Below, piece after piece: positions 26,001 through 32,876 of a stretch of 64,000 nucleotides of DNA. Numbering within the stretch: the stretch's first letter is position 1; each line of letters starts with the position of its first letter. The translations under genes and the position numbers were made by a program. The DNA lies in contig NZ_BDBD01000011.1 of NCBI RefSeq assembly GCF_001612805.1, positions 248,001 through 312,000 on the forward strand, written 5' to 3'. Source of the DNA: Nocardia coubleae NBRC 108252 (GTDB lineage Bacteria > Actinomycetota > Actinomycetes > Mycobacteriales > Mycobacteriaceae). A model generated the notes under the pieces. It was not told the DNA's origin. It was given only the letters and a program-made list of their open reading frames with translations, and did not search any database.

Positions 26001-29000
26001 TGGGCCGCGGCGACTTCCAGATCAAGATCCGCGGCTTCCGCATCGAACCCGGCGAGGTCGATGCCGTGCTGGTGCGCCACCCCCAGGTGAGTTTCGCGCT
26101 CACCCTCGGCACCGAGAACCCGGCCGGCGAGACGGTGCTGGTGTCGTACGTGACCGGTCGCGCCCCCGATGCCGGTGCCCTGACCCGATGGGCGGCGACG
26201 CTGTTGCCCGCGCACATGGTGCCCGCGGCGGTGGTCGTGCTCGATCGTGTTCCGGTGTCGGCCACCGGCAAGATCGACCGGACAGCGCTGCCCGCACCCG
26301 AATTCGTCAGCCGCCGCTACCGTGAGCCGTCCACCGGGCCCGAGCGCACGGTCGCCGCGATCTTCGCCGAGGTCCTCGGCGTCGAGCGGGTCGGTGCCGA
26401 CGACAACTTCTTCGACCTCGGTGGCAACTCCCTACTCGCCACCCGGCTGGCGGCACGCCTGAGCGCCGCGGTCGGTACCCGGGTGCCGGTGCGGTCACTG
26501 TTCGCCGCCCCGACTGTCGCCGGATGCGCCGCCGCGATCAGCGCCTCGGCGCAGGCACAGACCCGGCCCGCGCTGTGCGCCCAGCCACGGCCGGAACGCA
26601 TTCCGCTCTCACCCGCCCAGCAGCGCATGTGGTTCTTGAACCGGTTCGACACCGGGACCGCCGCGTACACCATTCCCGTCGTCTTGCGCCTGACCGGCGC
26701 GCTCGACACCGCCGCGCTGGTTGCCGCGTTCACTGATGTCGTCACCCGCCACGAGATCCTGCGCACCGTGTACCCGATGCTCGATCAGACACCGGCGCAG
26801 GTCGTGCTGCCCGCCGACCATCCCGACGTGCCACGGTTGGTGCTCGCACCCGCCCCGGCGGACCCGGATGCCGCTGTCGCGGAACTGGTTGCGGCGCCGT
26901 TCGACGTGACCACCGAGGTGCCGTTGCGCGCCGCCCTGTTCGAAACCGGCGACGAACACATCCTGGCCATCGCCGTGCACCACATCGCCGGTGACGGCTT
27001 CTCCGGTGGCCCGCTCACCCGCGACCTGGTCTCGGCCTACGGTGCCCGCGTCGACGGTCACGCCCCCACCTGGACGCCGCTGCCCGTGCAGTACGCCGAC
27101 TACGCCATCTGGCAGCAGAACCTGCTCGGCGACGAAACCGACCCCACCTCCACCGCCGCCACCCAACTCGCCTACTGGCAACGCGAGCTGGCGGATCTGC
27201 CCGACCAGCTCGAGCTGCCCCGCGACCGCCCACGCCCCGCGGTCCAGACGTATGCCGGTGGCCGGGTGCCGTTCATCCTCGACGCCGCCACCCACACCGC
27301 CCTGACCGAACTGTCGCGCACCCACGGCGCGACTCTGTTCATGGCCGTGCACACCGCCTTCGCCGTGGTGCTGTCGCGCCTGTCGGGCAGCACCGACATC
27401 GCCATCGGCACACCCGTCGCCGGTCGTGGCGACGCGGTGCTCGACGACCTGATCGGCATGTTCGTCAACACCCTGGTCTTCCGCACCCGCGTCGACCACC
27501 GTGCGAGCTTCACCGACCTGCTCACCCGGCAACGCGACATCGACCTGCAGGCCTTCGCCCACGCCGACATCCCCTTCGAACGGCTCGTCGAGGTCCTCAA
27601 CCCCGCCCGATCCACCGCGCGGCACCCGCTGTTCCAGGTCGGGTTGTCGTTCCAGAACCTCGGACAGGTCAGCATGGATCTGCCCGAGGTCGGCGTCAGC
27701 TCGGTGGAGCTGGATCGCGAACTGTCCCAGTTCGATCTGCACCTGATCGTCGCCGACCGCTACAGCGCCGACGGTGCCCCGGCCGGCATCGGCGGGTACT
27801 GCACCTACGCCACCGACCTGTTCGACGCGGCCACCGTCGCGGGATTCCTCGACCGGCTCACCCGCCTGCTCTCGGCGGTACTGACCGACCCGAACCGGCC
27901 CCTGCACACCGTCGACCTGCTCGACCCCGCCGAACGCACCCGTGTCCTGCACACCTGGAATCACACTGTGCGACACAGTGATCCGACCGCCACCCTGGCC
28001 TCGCTGCGTGCGGCCACCGTCCGATCCACCCCGGACGCGGTCGCCCTGGTCGCCGACGGTGCACGCTTGACCTTCGCCGAACTCGACGCACGCGTCAACC
28101 GGTTGGCCCGCCACCTGGTCGCCGCCGGCGTCGGTCCGGGAACACGGGTCGCGCTCGCGATGCGGCGCTCGGTGGACCTGGTCGTCGCGATGTACGCGGT
28201 CACCGCCGCCGGTGGCGCGTACGTGCCCGTCGACCCCGACCAACCGCAGGCACGCACCCGCTACATCCTCGACACCGCGGCCCCGCTGCTGACCCTGACC
28301 CAGGCCGACACCTGGCTCGCCGCGACCGGTTCGCACGATGCCGTGCCGGTCGAGCAGCTGGATCTGGGCGGCTACTCGCCGCAACCACTCGTCGACGCCG
28401 AACGGATAGCCCCCGTCCGGGCGACCGACACCGCCTACGTGATCTTCACGTCGGGATCGACCGGACGCCCCAAGGGGGTCGCGGTGCCGCACGCCGCGAT
28501 CGTCAACCAGTTGCGCTGGAAGACCATCGAATTCGGTCTCGGCACCGACGATGCCGTGCTGCTGAAGACCGCCGCGACCTTCGATCTGTCGGTGTGGGAG
28601 TTCTGGTCCACCGCGGTGAGTGGTGGGCGCATCGTGCTCGCGTCCGCGGGCGGACACCGCGACCCCGCCTACCTGGCGGAGCTGATGCGCACCGAGAACG
28701 TCACCACCCTGCACGCCGTGCCCTCGATGCTCGATGCCCTGCTCACCGAGGAACTGCCCAGCTCGCTACGCCGCGTCCTCGCCATCGGTGAGGCACTGCC
28801 GGTGTCCTTGGCGCGTCGCATCCAGACCGCGGCGCCACAGGCAGCGCTGTTCAACGTGTATGGGCCCACCGAGGCCGCCGTATCGATCACCAGTCACCGG
28901 GTGACATCGCGCGACACCGTCACCGTGCCGATCGGCCGGCCCGTCCACAACAGCCGGGTCTACGTTCTCGACGCACACCTGAACCCCGTCCCCACCGGGG

Positions 29001-30496
29001 TCACCGGCGAGTTGTACCTGGGCGGAACACAGTTGGCCACCGGGTACCTGGCCCGCCCCGATCTCACCGCCGAACGGTTCGTCGCCGACCCCTTCACCCC
29101 GGGCGAACGCATGTACCGCACCGGCGACCTCGCGGCCTGGACCGCCGACGGCGAACTCGACTACCGAGGTCGCACCGACTTCCAGACCAAGATCCGCGGC
29201 TTCCGCATCGAGCTCACCGAGATCGACTCGGTCCTCACCGAGCATCCCGACGTGGCGTCCGCCGTCACCCTCGGCCGAGCCAATCAGACCGGCGAAACCG
29301 TGCTGGTGTCCTATGTTGTCGCCGGACAAGGCAAGTCGGTCACCGTCGAACGACTCACCGAGTGGGCCGCCCACCAGCTGCCCGCCCACATGATGCCCGC
29401 GTCGATCGTGGTCCTGGACCGGATTCCGCTCACCGCGCACGGCAAACTTGACCGCGACGCCCTGCCCGCGCCGACGTTCACCGCCCGCACCTACCGTGCT
29501 CCGGCCGGTGCGGTGGAGCAGGCGGTGTGCGCGGTCTTCGCCGACGTACTCCGCCTGGACCGGGTCGGCATGGACGACCACTTCTTCGAACTCGGCGGCA
29601 CCTCACTGCTCGCCACCCGTCTGGCCGCCCAGCTCGGCGACGCGCTCGCCGCGACCGTCCCCGTCACCTGGATCTTCACCGCCCCCACCCCCGCCGGGAT
29701 CCTCACCGCGCTACGGGCGGCCGGTACGGACTCCACCGGCCCCGACACCGCCTTCGATATCCTGCTCCCGTTGCGCACCACCGGCACCGGCGAACCCCTG
29801 TTCTGCGTACACCCCGTCAGCGGCCTGGCCTGGTCGTTCAGTGGTCTCACCGCGCACCTGGACCGCCCCGTCTACGGTCTGCAATCCCCGGCGCTGAGCT
29901 CCACCGAGCCGCTGCCGGATTCGATCGAACAGTGGGCACTGCTCTACCTCAAGCACCTGCGCGCCGTGCAACCCGAGGGGCCTTACCATCTGCTCGGCTG
30001 GTCGCTGGGTGGCGTGATCGCCCACGCCATGGCGGTGCAACTGCAGGAAGACGGGGAACAGGTCGCGCTGCTCGGCATACTCGACAGCCGCCTCACCAGC
30101 GCCTCACCCGCGACGGCCACCGAAGCCACCGCCGCCGACCTCCTCGTCGGTTTCGCCGCCGCAGGCGACGAAACCGACGCGCGGGCCCTGGTCCGCCGAC
30201 TGTGCGCGTTGTCGGCACCCGACGTGCCCGTCGACGAAGCACGCATCGACAGGATCATCGACGGTGCGACCACCTCCCTCGCACTCGACGCCGCCTACCG
30301 CCCCCGCCCCTTCCACGGCCCCCTCACCTACTTCACCGCCACCGACGACCCGACCGGTTCCACCGGTGCGACATCGTGGGCGGACGCGATCACCGCAGCG
30401 GTGCACAACCACCCGATCGCAGCCACCCACTGGCGGATGACCGAACCCGCCGCCCTCGCCGAAATCGCCCGAATCCTGCGTCGCATCGACGAATAG
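14063..30496 (+). CDS. Four-module non-ribosomal peptide synthetase with terminal thioesterase (5,477 aa)
   Basis: Domains in order (approximate residues): A1 15-510 (TSGSTG near 175), T1 near 557, E1 600-1035 (NHLVIDGVSW), C1 1090-1510 (HHLLVDGW), half-C segment 1525-1790, A2 1840-2310, T2 near 2350, E2 2395-2840 (HHYVIDGVSW), C2 2885-3300 (HHILLDGW), half-C segment 3334-3560, A3 3610-4080, T3 near 4120 (GGNSL), C3 4180-4600 (HHIAGDG), A4 4660-5130, T4 near 5178, TE 5240-5477 (GWSLGG, Ser near 5314). Starting with A and ending with TE implies a self-contained line of four residues, the first two D-configured. Pocket residues read by position: A1 D-V-L-L-V-A-G-V-L, A2 D-P-L-I-S-G-G-I-I, A3 D-Q-E-I-S-G-G-I-G, A4 D-L-W-H-L-I-V-V-S. 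A4 belongs to the EntF-like subgroup (HRDP, SGEALP-like) and may take Ser or a relative. The ATG at 14063 follows AGGTGAGGA at 14042-14050. The product is not identified. Confidence 0.95.
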   Translation: MGEVRRSPRGRGNRKPGAPLFAQLLTAAVDTAADTIALSFSPADGARRELTYTELDEYSARLARELLARGVGPGDVVALGFTRSIESVAAVWAVAKTGAAYVPVDPSLPAERIAYLLADSGAVLGLTCAAHRPTLGESIVWLELDSDAERIAAHPAHPISYLDRVRPLTDQHPAYVIYTSGSTGRPKGVVVTHTGLAGLVAAARERYAVDASARVLHVCSPNFDVSVLELLVAFNSGATLVVAPPQVYAGPELAELIARERVTHMLITPAALESVDPRGLDELRVVVVAGDAFGPTLVQRWAPGRAFFNGYGPTEATVLATGSAALTPGEPVTIGSAFPAIGAVVLDTRLRPVPVGVAGELYLSGPALARNYRGRPGLTAERFVAAPFAAPGARMYRTGDLVRRTETGDFEYLGRSDFQVKIRGFRVELGEIDAALTAHPDVDYAVTIGAKADSGATALVSYVLAEQGSTIDPEELIRFVGSSLPGHMVPTLVVALDEIPLTPNGKLDRNALPAPVFAAATSRAPEGTVETAIAELFAQILGVERVGAEDSFFAAGGDSILSIQLVTRARHAGISFTPQQVFEHRTVAGLARVAALGDDAAPVLAELPGGGVGEVALTPVLAATLADGRVFSRFTQQMVLALPEGIDRPTLVRILTAVVDHHDMLRAGVRGIDGQWSLDVLPPGGVPVDALLQRFEGSEDIADVAMDAVLASLDPCDHRMIGFAWLTRDDGPDGLIVAANHLVIDGVSWRILLSDLVTAWAQHEAGQPIALPAVGTSFRRWAHGLVESAPRRRNELDHWQRTLGVADPLLGKRGLDPLIDTASTVRTFSVEVPADITRAVLTDLPARYRAGAEDGLLAALAMAVRSWRARRGVNAATTRVRLEGHGRAESAVDGADLTRTLGWFTSMYPVALDLGEVDADGAWQPGAQTASVVKAVKEQLRAVPHRGIGFGILRHLDPATELPGSLGQVGFNYLGRISTGDDTDHSWLPTADWGEPAADQDPQLPAAAVVDINAVAVGTEDGVLLRASFSYASLILDEADVRELADCWTSALTVLAEHLDHPAAGGLSPADVPLVDVTQAELDDWQRTRPGLIDVVPLAPLQLGLLFLAQVSPTDPYLVQLAVEMTGAVDLERLRRAAGAVLDRHGILRTAFTTTTAGTPVGFVVEDVTVPWRVVDTDHTDPHALLAAESRIGFDLTAPPLLRFTVYRGPASLHLVVTAHHLLVDGWSMPLLMRELLVCYAADGAPTLLPHVRPYRDYLAWLADQDRTAALESWRAALDGHEPSLLTATVPPTDAAPGHGMSVVELSRDVAQELAGFAAATEVTVNTVFQTAWGLVLAGALGRDDVLFGAVVSGRPPQLDGVDGMVGLFANTIPVRVRIDENASLRELLSRVQSEQIALLGGHHLGLTDIQRVAGAGELFDTLMAYESYPVDTEGMRQAHGSIDGLEIVDVQAANATHYPVAVGVEVGAGIRVGLQYRLEAIGADIAEALANRLRTVLDAIVHSPERTAGELLGTLVRQRDPISDVAYRRAVLTDLPLELPLPTERPRRVSSDGSESSPATPAVRQPSDPAYFVGSADRSAGHLTKRPGRVDFAVPAEVCRGVRDTARAYDTTAFSVVYAAFATLLARLSGTDDIVIAAPYSSAAHRVLRLRVLAAAEFERLLTDASMVVDEAMARPGMTTDEMVALHSAHADHCAPHLSEPESTESHRAAAPHPLLRVMLRPATTRHCDETSFDLTLSVDTDVMDTHTEPAEIGAEFTYDTALFDQQTIDSFAERLVRLLAAAVENPKTLVGDLPILSTAEHTALLTRPSSEAPTSLFPDLVTTGATLGPDRVAIRYNGHSTTYGELTEHTARLARELIAHGVGPEVPVAVSLPRSYEMVAAAVAITTAGGVFVPMDPANPVQRLHHLVTDSGATIGITVGAHLDHLPTDITWLVLDDPALAESCAAWSSAPITDRDRRTPLRADHPAYIIYTSGSTGLPKGVTVTHAGLGPLVAEAVERYRLEPNHRFLHICSPWFDPSVLEWLCAFSTGATLVIVGSDIVGGVELADLLAAEAVTHAIITPAVLGTLDPAGLDALVSLSVGGDVTTPELPSKWQGPHRRYLNGYGPTETTIISTYAELTAGQPITIGTPVRGTHAVILDARLNPVAPGVTGELYLAGPALARGYRNQPVTTSARFVADPWGPSGSRMYRTGDLVRLRATGDLEYVSRADTQLKVRGFRIEPGEIDAVLTGHTDVECAVTVGRCTPAGSTTLVSYVLVAQGATPDPTNLIDYAAGHLPVHAVPSAIVVLDTWPLTSNGKLDRKALPDPMTVTETTTAPKGAMQTRLADLFARVLGVSSVGADESFFAIGGDSILSIQLVSLARTAGITFSTRDVFEHRTVAALARVATTDGPATITLAELPGGGVGDVPLTPVLTESLSTGSSDRFAQTMVLALPDGIDRAGLVATIAAVVARHDMLRARLRELDGGWQLEVLEPHAVPVDELIGELEAGEDLTGIGTRAMNAALTTLDPAAARMIAFTWVRGNGDGDVLAVAAHHYVIDGVSWRILLPDLILAWAQHSAGQPIALPPVGTSFRRWAHALTTVDRTPELPYWQHALATADPLLGTRALDRTVDTEATTRSITVQIPPEVTDPLLTTLPALYRAGADHGLLAALALAVRVWRARRDVDAPALRLRLEGHGRQEDVVPGADLTRTVGWFTTVYPVVLDLTELRPASFDDEALAATMRTIKEQLLAVPDNGIGFGLLRSAGHLATESVAQIGFNYLGRAVTTGPADGDWLPTDDLGDIDVDHDPTLPANAVLDINTIAVATETGLRLQADFRYATGILDESEVRELADIWSDWLAALADHTDYPQAGGPTPSDVPLVRVSQTELDTWRRDHPGLSDVLPLSPLQHSLLALGDMLEESVHAYVIQLMVDLTGELDADRLRRAAAAVLARHANLRSAFVTTPDGTPVQVIADNVEAPVRVVDTTEAELAGLLATDQATGFDPAVAPLLRFTVYRTGSGRNRLVLTGHHILLDGWSMPLLMKELLVLYTTGGDASVLPEVRPYRDYLDWLSRQDRTVAEQAWSELLHGVEPTMLAPELTWPRPTGTGYGLCEFALDATATAALTTFAASVEVTANTVFQTAWALVVAASTGRDDIVFGATVSGRPPQLDGVGDMIGLFVDAVPVRVRIDGAVGEMIRAVQTEQATLLDHHHLGLGAIQRVAGRGELFDTMLAFESYPVDVEGLQQAGGALDGLRIDDLQGADHTHYPITVLVFLGARTQVQVKYRRDLVSDEVARAVTDRLRTALSALTATGTIASDRGADPGLSVGAIDIVTKLGANPTDPITRSRFWRTTLADLPGRLTLPTEALIDTEVAPDHRTIGTGSGVEPQNHALGTRDTEHPRSGLPVPATTHRDLRRLADSADAGWSSAISAAVSILIARLTGSDDIVLDTSDLLLRTHIDPTEPFGTLLDRVHQAETRALAHSGIPVEDLTHLLGADHGSLGQFRLELRNSVRPDGASTVPSPEARDLTVVVTESSTGMSVGVDGPGVEVSSATVLAHRLVGLLTDITCRPGVPVGDLSVGVRGEDHLLARIGTGPRHRAARTLAQLLVRGTGFGQRRIAVRDNGNDYTYGTLDADSSRLARVLISEGVGPEIVVACTIPRSYEAILALWAVAKAGGVYLPVDPNYPDDRIRHMLADSGAAVGITVTAHARVLPESVRPLIIDDPAVRARTAACASTPVRDRHRRRPLRRDNTAYLIYTSGSTGTPKGVCVTHTGLAALVAHSANLMRLRHDDRMLHVCSPSFDQSIEEITTAFHRGATLVIAPPDTFGGAELDELIRTERVTHTIITPALLSTLDPAGLPDLRCVSAGGEVVAPELLSAWASGRTFLNGYGPTEATIGATYTVLRAGERITIGTPVPGMRALVLDARLRPVPVGVTGELYLTGPGLARGYGGRGTTTAERFVACPWSETGARMYRTGDLVRWVHKDRYELEYLGRGDFQIKIRGFRIEPGEVDAVLVRHPQVSFALTLGTENPAGETVLVSYVTGRAPDAGALTRWAATLLPAHMVPAAVVVLDRVPVSATGKIDRTALPAPEFVSRRYREPSTGPERTVAAIFAEVLGVERVGADDNFFDLGGNSLLATRLAARLSAAVGTRVPVRSLFAAPTVAGCAAAISASAQAQTRPALCAQPRPERIPLSPAQQRMWFLNRFDTGTAAYTIPVVLRLTGALDTAALVAAFTDVVTRHEILRTVYPMLDQTPAQVVLPADHPDVPRLVLAPAPADPDAAVAELVAAPFDVTTEVPLRAALFETGDEHILAIAVHHIAGDGFSGGPLTRDLVSAYGARVDGHAPTWTPLPVQYADYAIWQQNLLGDETDPTSTAATQLAYWQRELADLPDQLELPRDRPRPAVQTYAGGRVPFILDAATHTALTELSRTHGATLFMAVHTAFAVVLSRLSGSTDIAIGTPVAGRGDAVLDDLIGMFVNTLVFRTRVDHRASFTDLLTRQRDIDLQAFAHADIPFERLVEVLNPARSTARHPLFQVGLSFQNLGQVSMDLPEVGVSSVELDRELSQFDLHLIVADRYSADGAPAGIGGYCTYATDLFDAATVAGFLDRLTRLLSAVLTDPNRPLHTVDLLDPAERTRVLHTWNHTVRHSDPTATLASLRAATVRSTPDAVALVADGARLTFAELDARVNRLARHLVAAGVGPGTRVALAMRRSVDLVVAMYAVTAAGGAYVPVDPDQPQARTRYILDTAAPLLTLTQADTWLAATGSHDAVPVEQLDLGGYSPQPLVDAERIAPVRATDTAYVIFTSGSTGRPKGVAVPHAAIVNQLRWKTIEFGLGTDDAVLLKTAATFDLSVWEFWSTAVSGGRIVLASAGGHRDPAYLAELMRTENVTTLHAVPSMLDALLTEELPSSLRRVLAIGEALPVSLARRIQTAAPQAALFNVYGPTEAAVSITSHRVTSRDTVTVPIGRPVHNSRVYVLDAHLNPVPTGVTGELYLGGTQLATGYLARPDLTAERFVADPFTPGERMYRTGDLAAWTADGELDYRGRTDFQTKIRGFRIELTEIDSVLTEHPDVASAVTLGRANQTGETVLVSYVVAGQGKSVTVERLTEWAAHQLPAHMMPASIVVLDRIPLTAHGKLDRDALPAPTFTARTYRAPAGAVEQAVCAVFADVLRLDRVGMDDHFFELGGTSLLATRLAAQLGDALAATVPVTWIFTAPTPAGILTALRAAGTDSTGPDTAFDILLPLRTTGTGEPLFCVHPVSGLAWSFSGLTAHLDRPVYGLQSPALSSTEPLPDSIEQWALLYLKHLRAVQPEGPYHLLGWSLGGVIAHAMAVQLQEDGEQVALLGILDSRLTSASPATATEATAADLLVGFAAAGDETDARALVRRLCALSAPDVPVDEARIDRIIDGATTSLALDAAYRPRPFHGPLTYFTATDDPTGSTGATSWADAITAAVHNHPIAATHWRMTEPAALAEIARILRRIDE
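18635..19435 (+). other. Half condensation-like segment between C1 and A2 of the giant NRPS
   Basis: Residues about 1525-1790 resemble the C-terminal lobe of a condensation domain. They show a YRRAVLTDLPLELPLPTERP-type opening, then AFATLLARLSGTDDIVIAAP, and close with a normal C-to-A linker (FAERLVRLLAAAVENP). The N-terminal lobe and the HHxxxDG motif are absent. A complete C domain lies immediately upstream, so this segment is extra. Confidence 0.6.
24050..24780 (+). other. Second half condensation-like segment, between C2 and A3 of the giant NRPS
   Basis: Residues about 3330-3575 begin FWRTTLADLPGRLTLPTE, continue with SILIARLTGSDDIVLDTSDL and include SGIPVEDLTHLL, which matches the late C-domain motif seen as HADIPFERLVEVL in the intact C3. 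No HHxxxDG is present. It occupies the same position relative to C and A as the first half segment. Confidence 0.6.
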
Positions 30497-30499
30497 CCG

Positions 30500-31435
30500 T
30501 CACGGGATCAACACGAGACGACCGGTGAGCCCACCCGCGGCGAGGCGGGAGTGGGCCTGTGCGGCGGCGTCGAGCGGCAGAGTCGCGGCGACACGGGTGG
30601 TGAGTTCGCGCTCGGCGAGGCGCGCGAGCCCCGCCCCGTCGGCGTGGATCCACTCGTGCTGAACCGTGATGCCACGCAACGGAATCGGATCGCCGCCACC
30701 GACCACAGTGACGAACCGGCCACGATTGCGTACCGCGGCCAAGGCCCGGCCGCCCAGGCCGGCGGTGTCGAGGGCGCCGTGCACACCGCCGGGAACCGAG
30801 CGGCGAACCTCCGCGATCAGATCGGCATCGCGTGCGACGGTCCATTCCGCACCGATCGAGCCGAGAAACTCCGCGTCGGAACCCTGGGCGACCACCCGAA
30901 ATCCCTGCTGCGCCGCGATTTCCACGGCGAACCCGCCGACGGCACCATTCGCGCCGGTCACCAACAGGGTCTCGCCCGGTGCCAACCCGAGCAGATCGAG
31001 AGACTGCGTGGCGGTCAGGCCGTTGAGCGGCAGTGTCGCCGCCTCGACGTCCGAGAGCCTGGATGGCGTCGGCACCACCGCGCCCACATCGAGAACCACG
31101 TACTCGGCATAGGTACCAACGGACACATCCAGCAGGTCACGCAGACCGATCACCCGCTGCCCTTCCGAGAATTCCGGCACTCCCGGACCGAGCCGGTCGA
31201 CCACGCCCGCGACGTCCCATCCGATTCCGGTGACCTCCCGCACCGCCATCAGCCCGGCCTCGACCAGGGCGCCCGCCCGCGTGACCAGGTCGACCGGATT
31301 CACCGTCGCCGCCCGCACCCGGATCCGGACCTGCCCGACCCCGGGCTCGGGAACCGGCACCTCGACCAGCCGCAACACCTCGGGACCACCGTAACCGTGA
31401 GCGACAACGGCCCGCATCGTCTGTACATCGTTCAT
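30500..31435 (-). CDS. NADPH:quinone oxidoreductase-like protein (medium-chain dehydrogenase superfamily)
   Basis: This 311-residue zinc-independent MDR protein has an N-terminal GroES-like fold ([20 protein letters not shown]) and a nucleotide-binding glycine motif, [18 protein letters not shown], near residue 145. It lacks the structural-zinc cysteines. The likely reaction is NADPH-dependent reduction of quinones or enones. The ATG at 31435 gives the best fit, and an ATG at 31417 is possible; a longer upstream frame is rejected because it crosses the divergent promoter. It is divergent from an HxlR regulator, a common pairing for electrophile or quinone stress. Its stop is 3 bases from that of the NRPS on the other strand. 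Confidence 0.88.
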   Translation of the reverse strand: MNDVQTMRAVVAHGYGGPEVLRLVEVPVPEPGVGQVRIRVRAATVNPVDLVTRAGALVEAGLMAVREVTGIGWDVAGVVDRLGPGVPEFSEGQRVIGLRDLLDVSVGTYAEYVVLDVGAVVPTPSRLSDVEAATLPLNGLTATQSLDLLGLAPGETLLVTGANGAVGGFAVEIAAQQGFRVVAQGSDAEFLGSIGAEWTVARDADLIAEVRRSVPGGVHGALDTAGLGGRALAAVRNRGRFVTVVGGGDPIPLRGITVQHEWIHADGAGLARLAERELTTRVAATLPLDAAAQAHSRLAAGGLTGRLVLIP

Positions 31436-31475
31436 GCACACCACTATTGGAGAGCTACACTCCAGCGGGAAGTAC

Positions 31476-31489
31476 GCACTTCGAAGTGC
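31476..31489. promoter_or_regulatory. Perfect palindrome, likely HxlR operator
   Basis: GCACTTCGAAGTGC is a 14-base perfect palindrome in the 79-base divergent region between the oxidoreductase and the HxlR gene. It overlaps a second imperfect dyad starting AAGTACGCACTT at 31470. The placement suits autoregulation plus control of the oxidoreductase. Confidence 0.5.
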
Positions 31490-31514
31490 CCACCGCACGC
31501 GGAGGTTCCCGCCC

Positions 31515-31925
31515 ATGCCCACCCGTACCGCAGCACAACTGCGCGCCGAACGCAGCGCCGCCTACGACGCCTACCTCGCCGAATGTCCCGCGCGCAAACT
31601 GCTGGACCGGATCTCGGACAAATGGGTGAGCCTGGCCGTCAATGCTCTGGCCGACGGTCCCCATCGCTACAGCGACCTGCAACGCCGATTGGCCAGCGTG
31701 AGCCAGAAGATGCTCACCCAGACCCTGCGGAACCTGGAACGCGACGGCTTGATCACGCGCACAGTGCGACCGAGCGTCCCGGTGCGCGTCGACTACCAGC
31801 TCACCGAGCTCGGTCATTCCTTGCTGCCGGTGATGCAGGCGGTGAAAACCTGGGCCGAACAACATATGGACGAAGTCGAGCACGCGCGCTCCACCTACGA
31901 AGCCCGAACTCCCGGCGAGGCGTGA
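31515..31925 (+). CDS. HxlR-family winged-helix transcriptional regulator
   Basis: This 136-residue protein has the HxlR signature [22 protein letters not shown] near residues 22-43, then [26 protein letters not shown] as recognition helix and wing. The family senses reactive electrophiles or oxidants through the conserved cysteine in this region and binds short palindromes. The ATG at 31515 has GGAGG at 31501-31505; longer upstream starts would overlap the operator. It probably controls itself and the divergent quinone oxidoreductase. Confidence 0.88.
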   Translation: MPTRTAAQLRAERSAAYDAYLAECPARKLLDRISDKWVSLAVNALADGPHRYSDLQRRLASVSQKMLTQTLRNLERDGLITRTVRPSVPVRVDYQLTELGHSLLPVMQAVKTWAEQHMDEVEHARSTYEARTPGEA

Positions 31926-31929
31926 CCGC

Positions 31930-32421
31930 TCAGATCTGGTGTGACCAGGCGATGAAGAACAGCGTGCCCGCCGCCGTGAGCAGCACGGCGAGCGGGACCG
32001 GCCACCACGACCGGTGACCGCCCAGCACGGTGTGGATCAACCGGACCTGCGACCGCCCCAGCGCCGCGACAACCGCGAGGAACAGTGGTGCGAGGAGCAC
32101 CGCGAGCAGCGCGTGCACCGCCCACGCACCGGCCAGAGTCGGCCCGCCCCAGGCATTCCGGTACCCGTCACCCACCAGCAGCGGGTAGGCCAGACCGCGA
32201 ACGAGCACCAGCACGCTCAACAGCACCAGGAACCAGCCGACGACACCCACCCCCGCCGACAGCACCGAATGCACCAGGCACCGGGGCAGCGACACACCAT
32301 GAGCGCCCACCGGTTCCCGCAGCATCCGCCGCGCCACCCGCACCCGGGTGCGGACCCGGGTGAAAGCCAGCGGCACCGCGACCAGCTCGAAGCTCGCCGA
32401 GCGGGCCGCCGCGGCGATCAC
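31930..32421 (-). CDS. Small membrane protein, possible sensor-type domain
   Basis: This 163-residue protein has about four hydrophobic segments (for example VLSAGVGVVGWFLVLLSVLV and AVHALLAVLLAPLFLAVVAA) and a C-terminal LLTAAGTLFFIAWSHQI. The WGGPTLAGAWAVHALL region recalls the membrane 'putative sensor' domain of actinobacterial histidine-kinase-associated proteins, but I am not certain. The GTG at 32421 overlaps the stop of the NUDIX gene in a GTGA arrangement, so translation is probably coupled and longer versions are unlikely. Confidence 0.6.
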   Translation of the reverse strand: MIAAAARSASFELVAVPLAFTRVRTRVRVARRMLREPVGAHGVSLPRCLVHSVLSAGVGVVGWFLVLLSVLVLVRGLAYPLLVGDGYRNAWGGPTLAGAWAVHALLAVLLAPLFLAVVAALGRSQVRLIHTVLGGHRSWWPVPLAVLLTAAGTLFFIAWSHQI

Positions 32422-32828
32422 CGCAGAGCCCCCGAAGCGGCGAGGTCGTCGAAGAGCAACTGGTCGACCGGCGGAACCAGATCCCGGTCGCCGAAACCGA
32501 ACCACGCCAATGCCTCGATCTCGCTGCTGGCCGTCAACACACCCCGGTACTCGGCGGTGTAACAGGCCATCCGCACCACGGTGTTCTCGTCGTGGGAAAC
32601 AGGTGCCTCATAGGTGCCCACATGGACCGCGGTCTCGGCCGACAACTCCACGGTCAGTTCCTCGGCCACCTCACGCACCAGCGTCTCGAGATCCGTTTCC
32701 GCGCCCTCGCGTTTGCCGCCGGGAATGTAGAAGACATCCTTGCCGCGCGGGCGGGCACACAGGATGCGCCCGTTGTCGATCAGGACCCAGGCCACGGTGT
32801 CGATCAGCTGCCGAATGGGAGACTCCAC
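32418..32828 (-). CDS. NUDIX hydrolase
   Basis: This 136-residue protein carries a NUDIX box near residues 37-59 (GGKREGAETDLETLVREVAEEL), which fits GX5EX7REUXEEXGU apart from its last Gly. The family hydrolyses nucleoside diphosphates linked to another moiety; the substrate cannot be told here. The start is the GTG at 32828. It is the first gene of a two-gene unit with the overlapping membrane protein. Confidence 0.85.
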   Translation of the reverse strand: MESPIRQLIDTVAWVLIDNGRILCARPRGKDVFYIPGGKREGAETDLETLVREVAEELTVELSAETAVHVGTYEAPVSHDENTVVRMACYTAEYRGVLTASSEIEALAWFGFGDRDLVPPVDQLLFDDLAASGALR

Positions 32829-32876
32829 GGCCCGCAGCCTAACCCCACCCGGGCCCGCCGGGCGCGGCCGCGCGGC

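Noticed and set aside
26609..28714. A 701-codon minus-strand frame inside the giant NRPS
   Set aside because: It is antisense to T3-C3-A4, which are intact, and its composition shows no domain.
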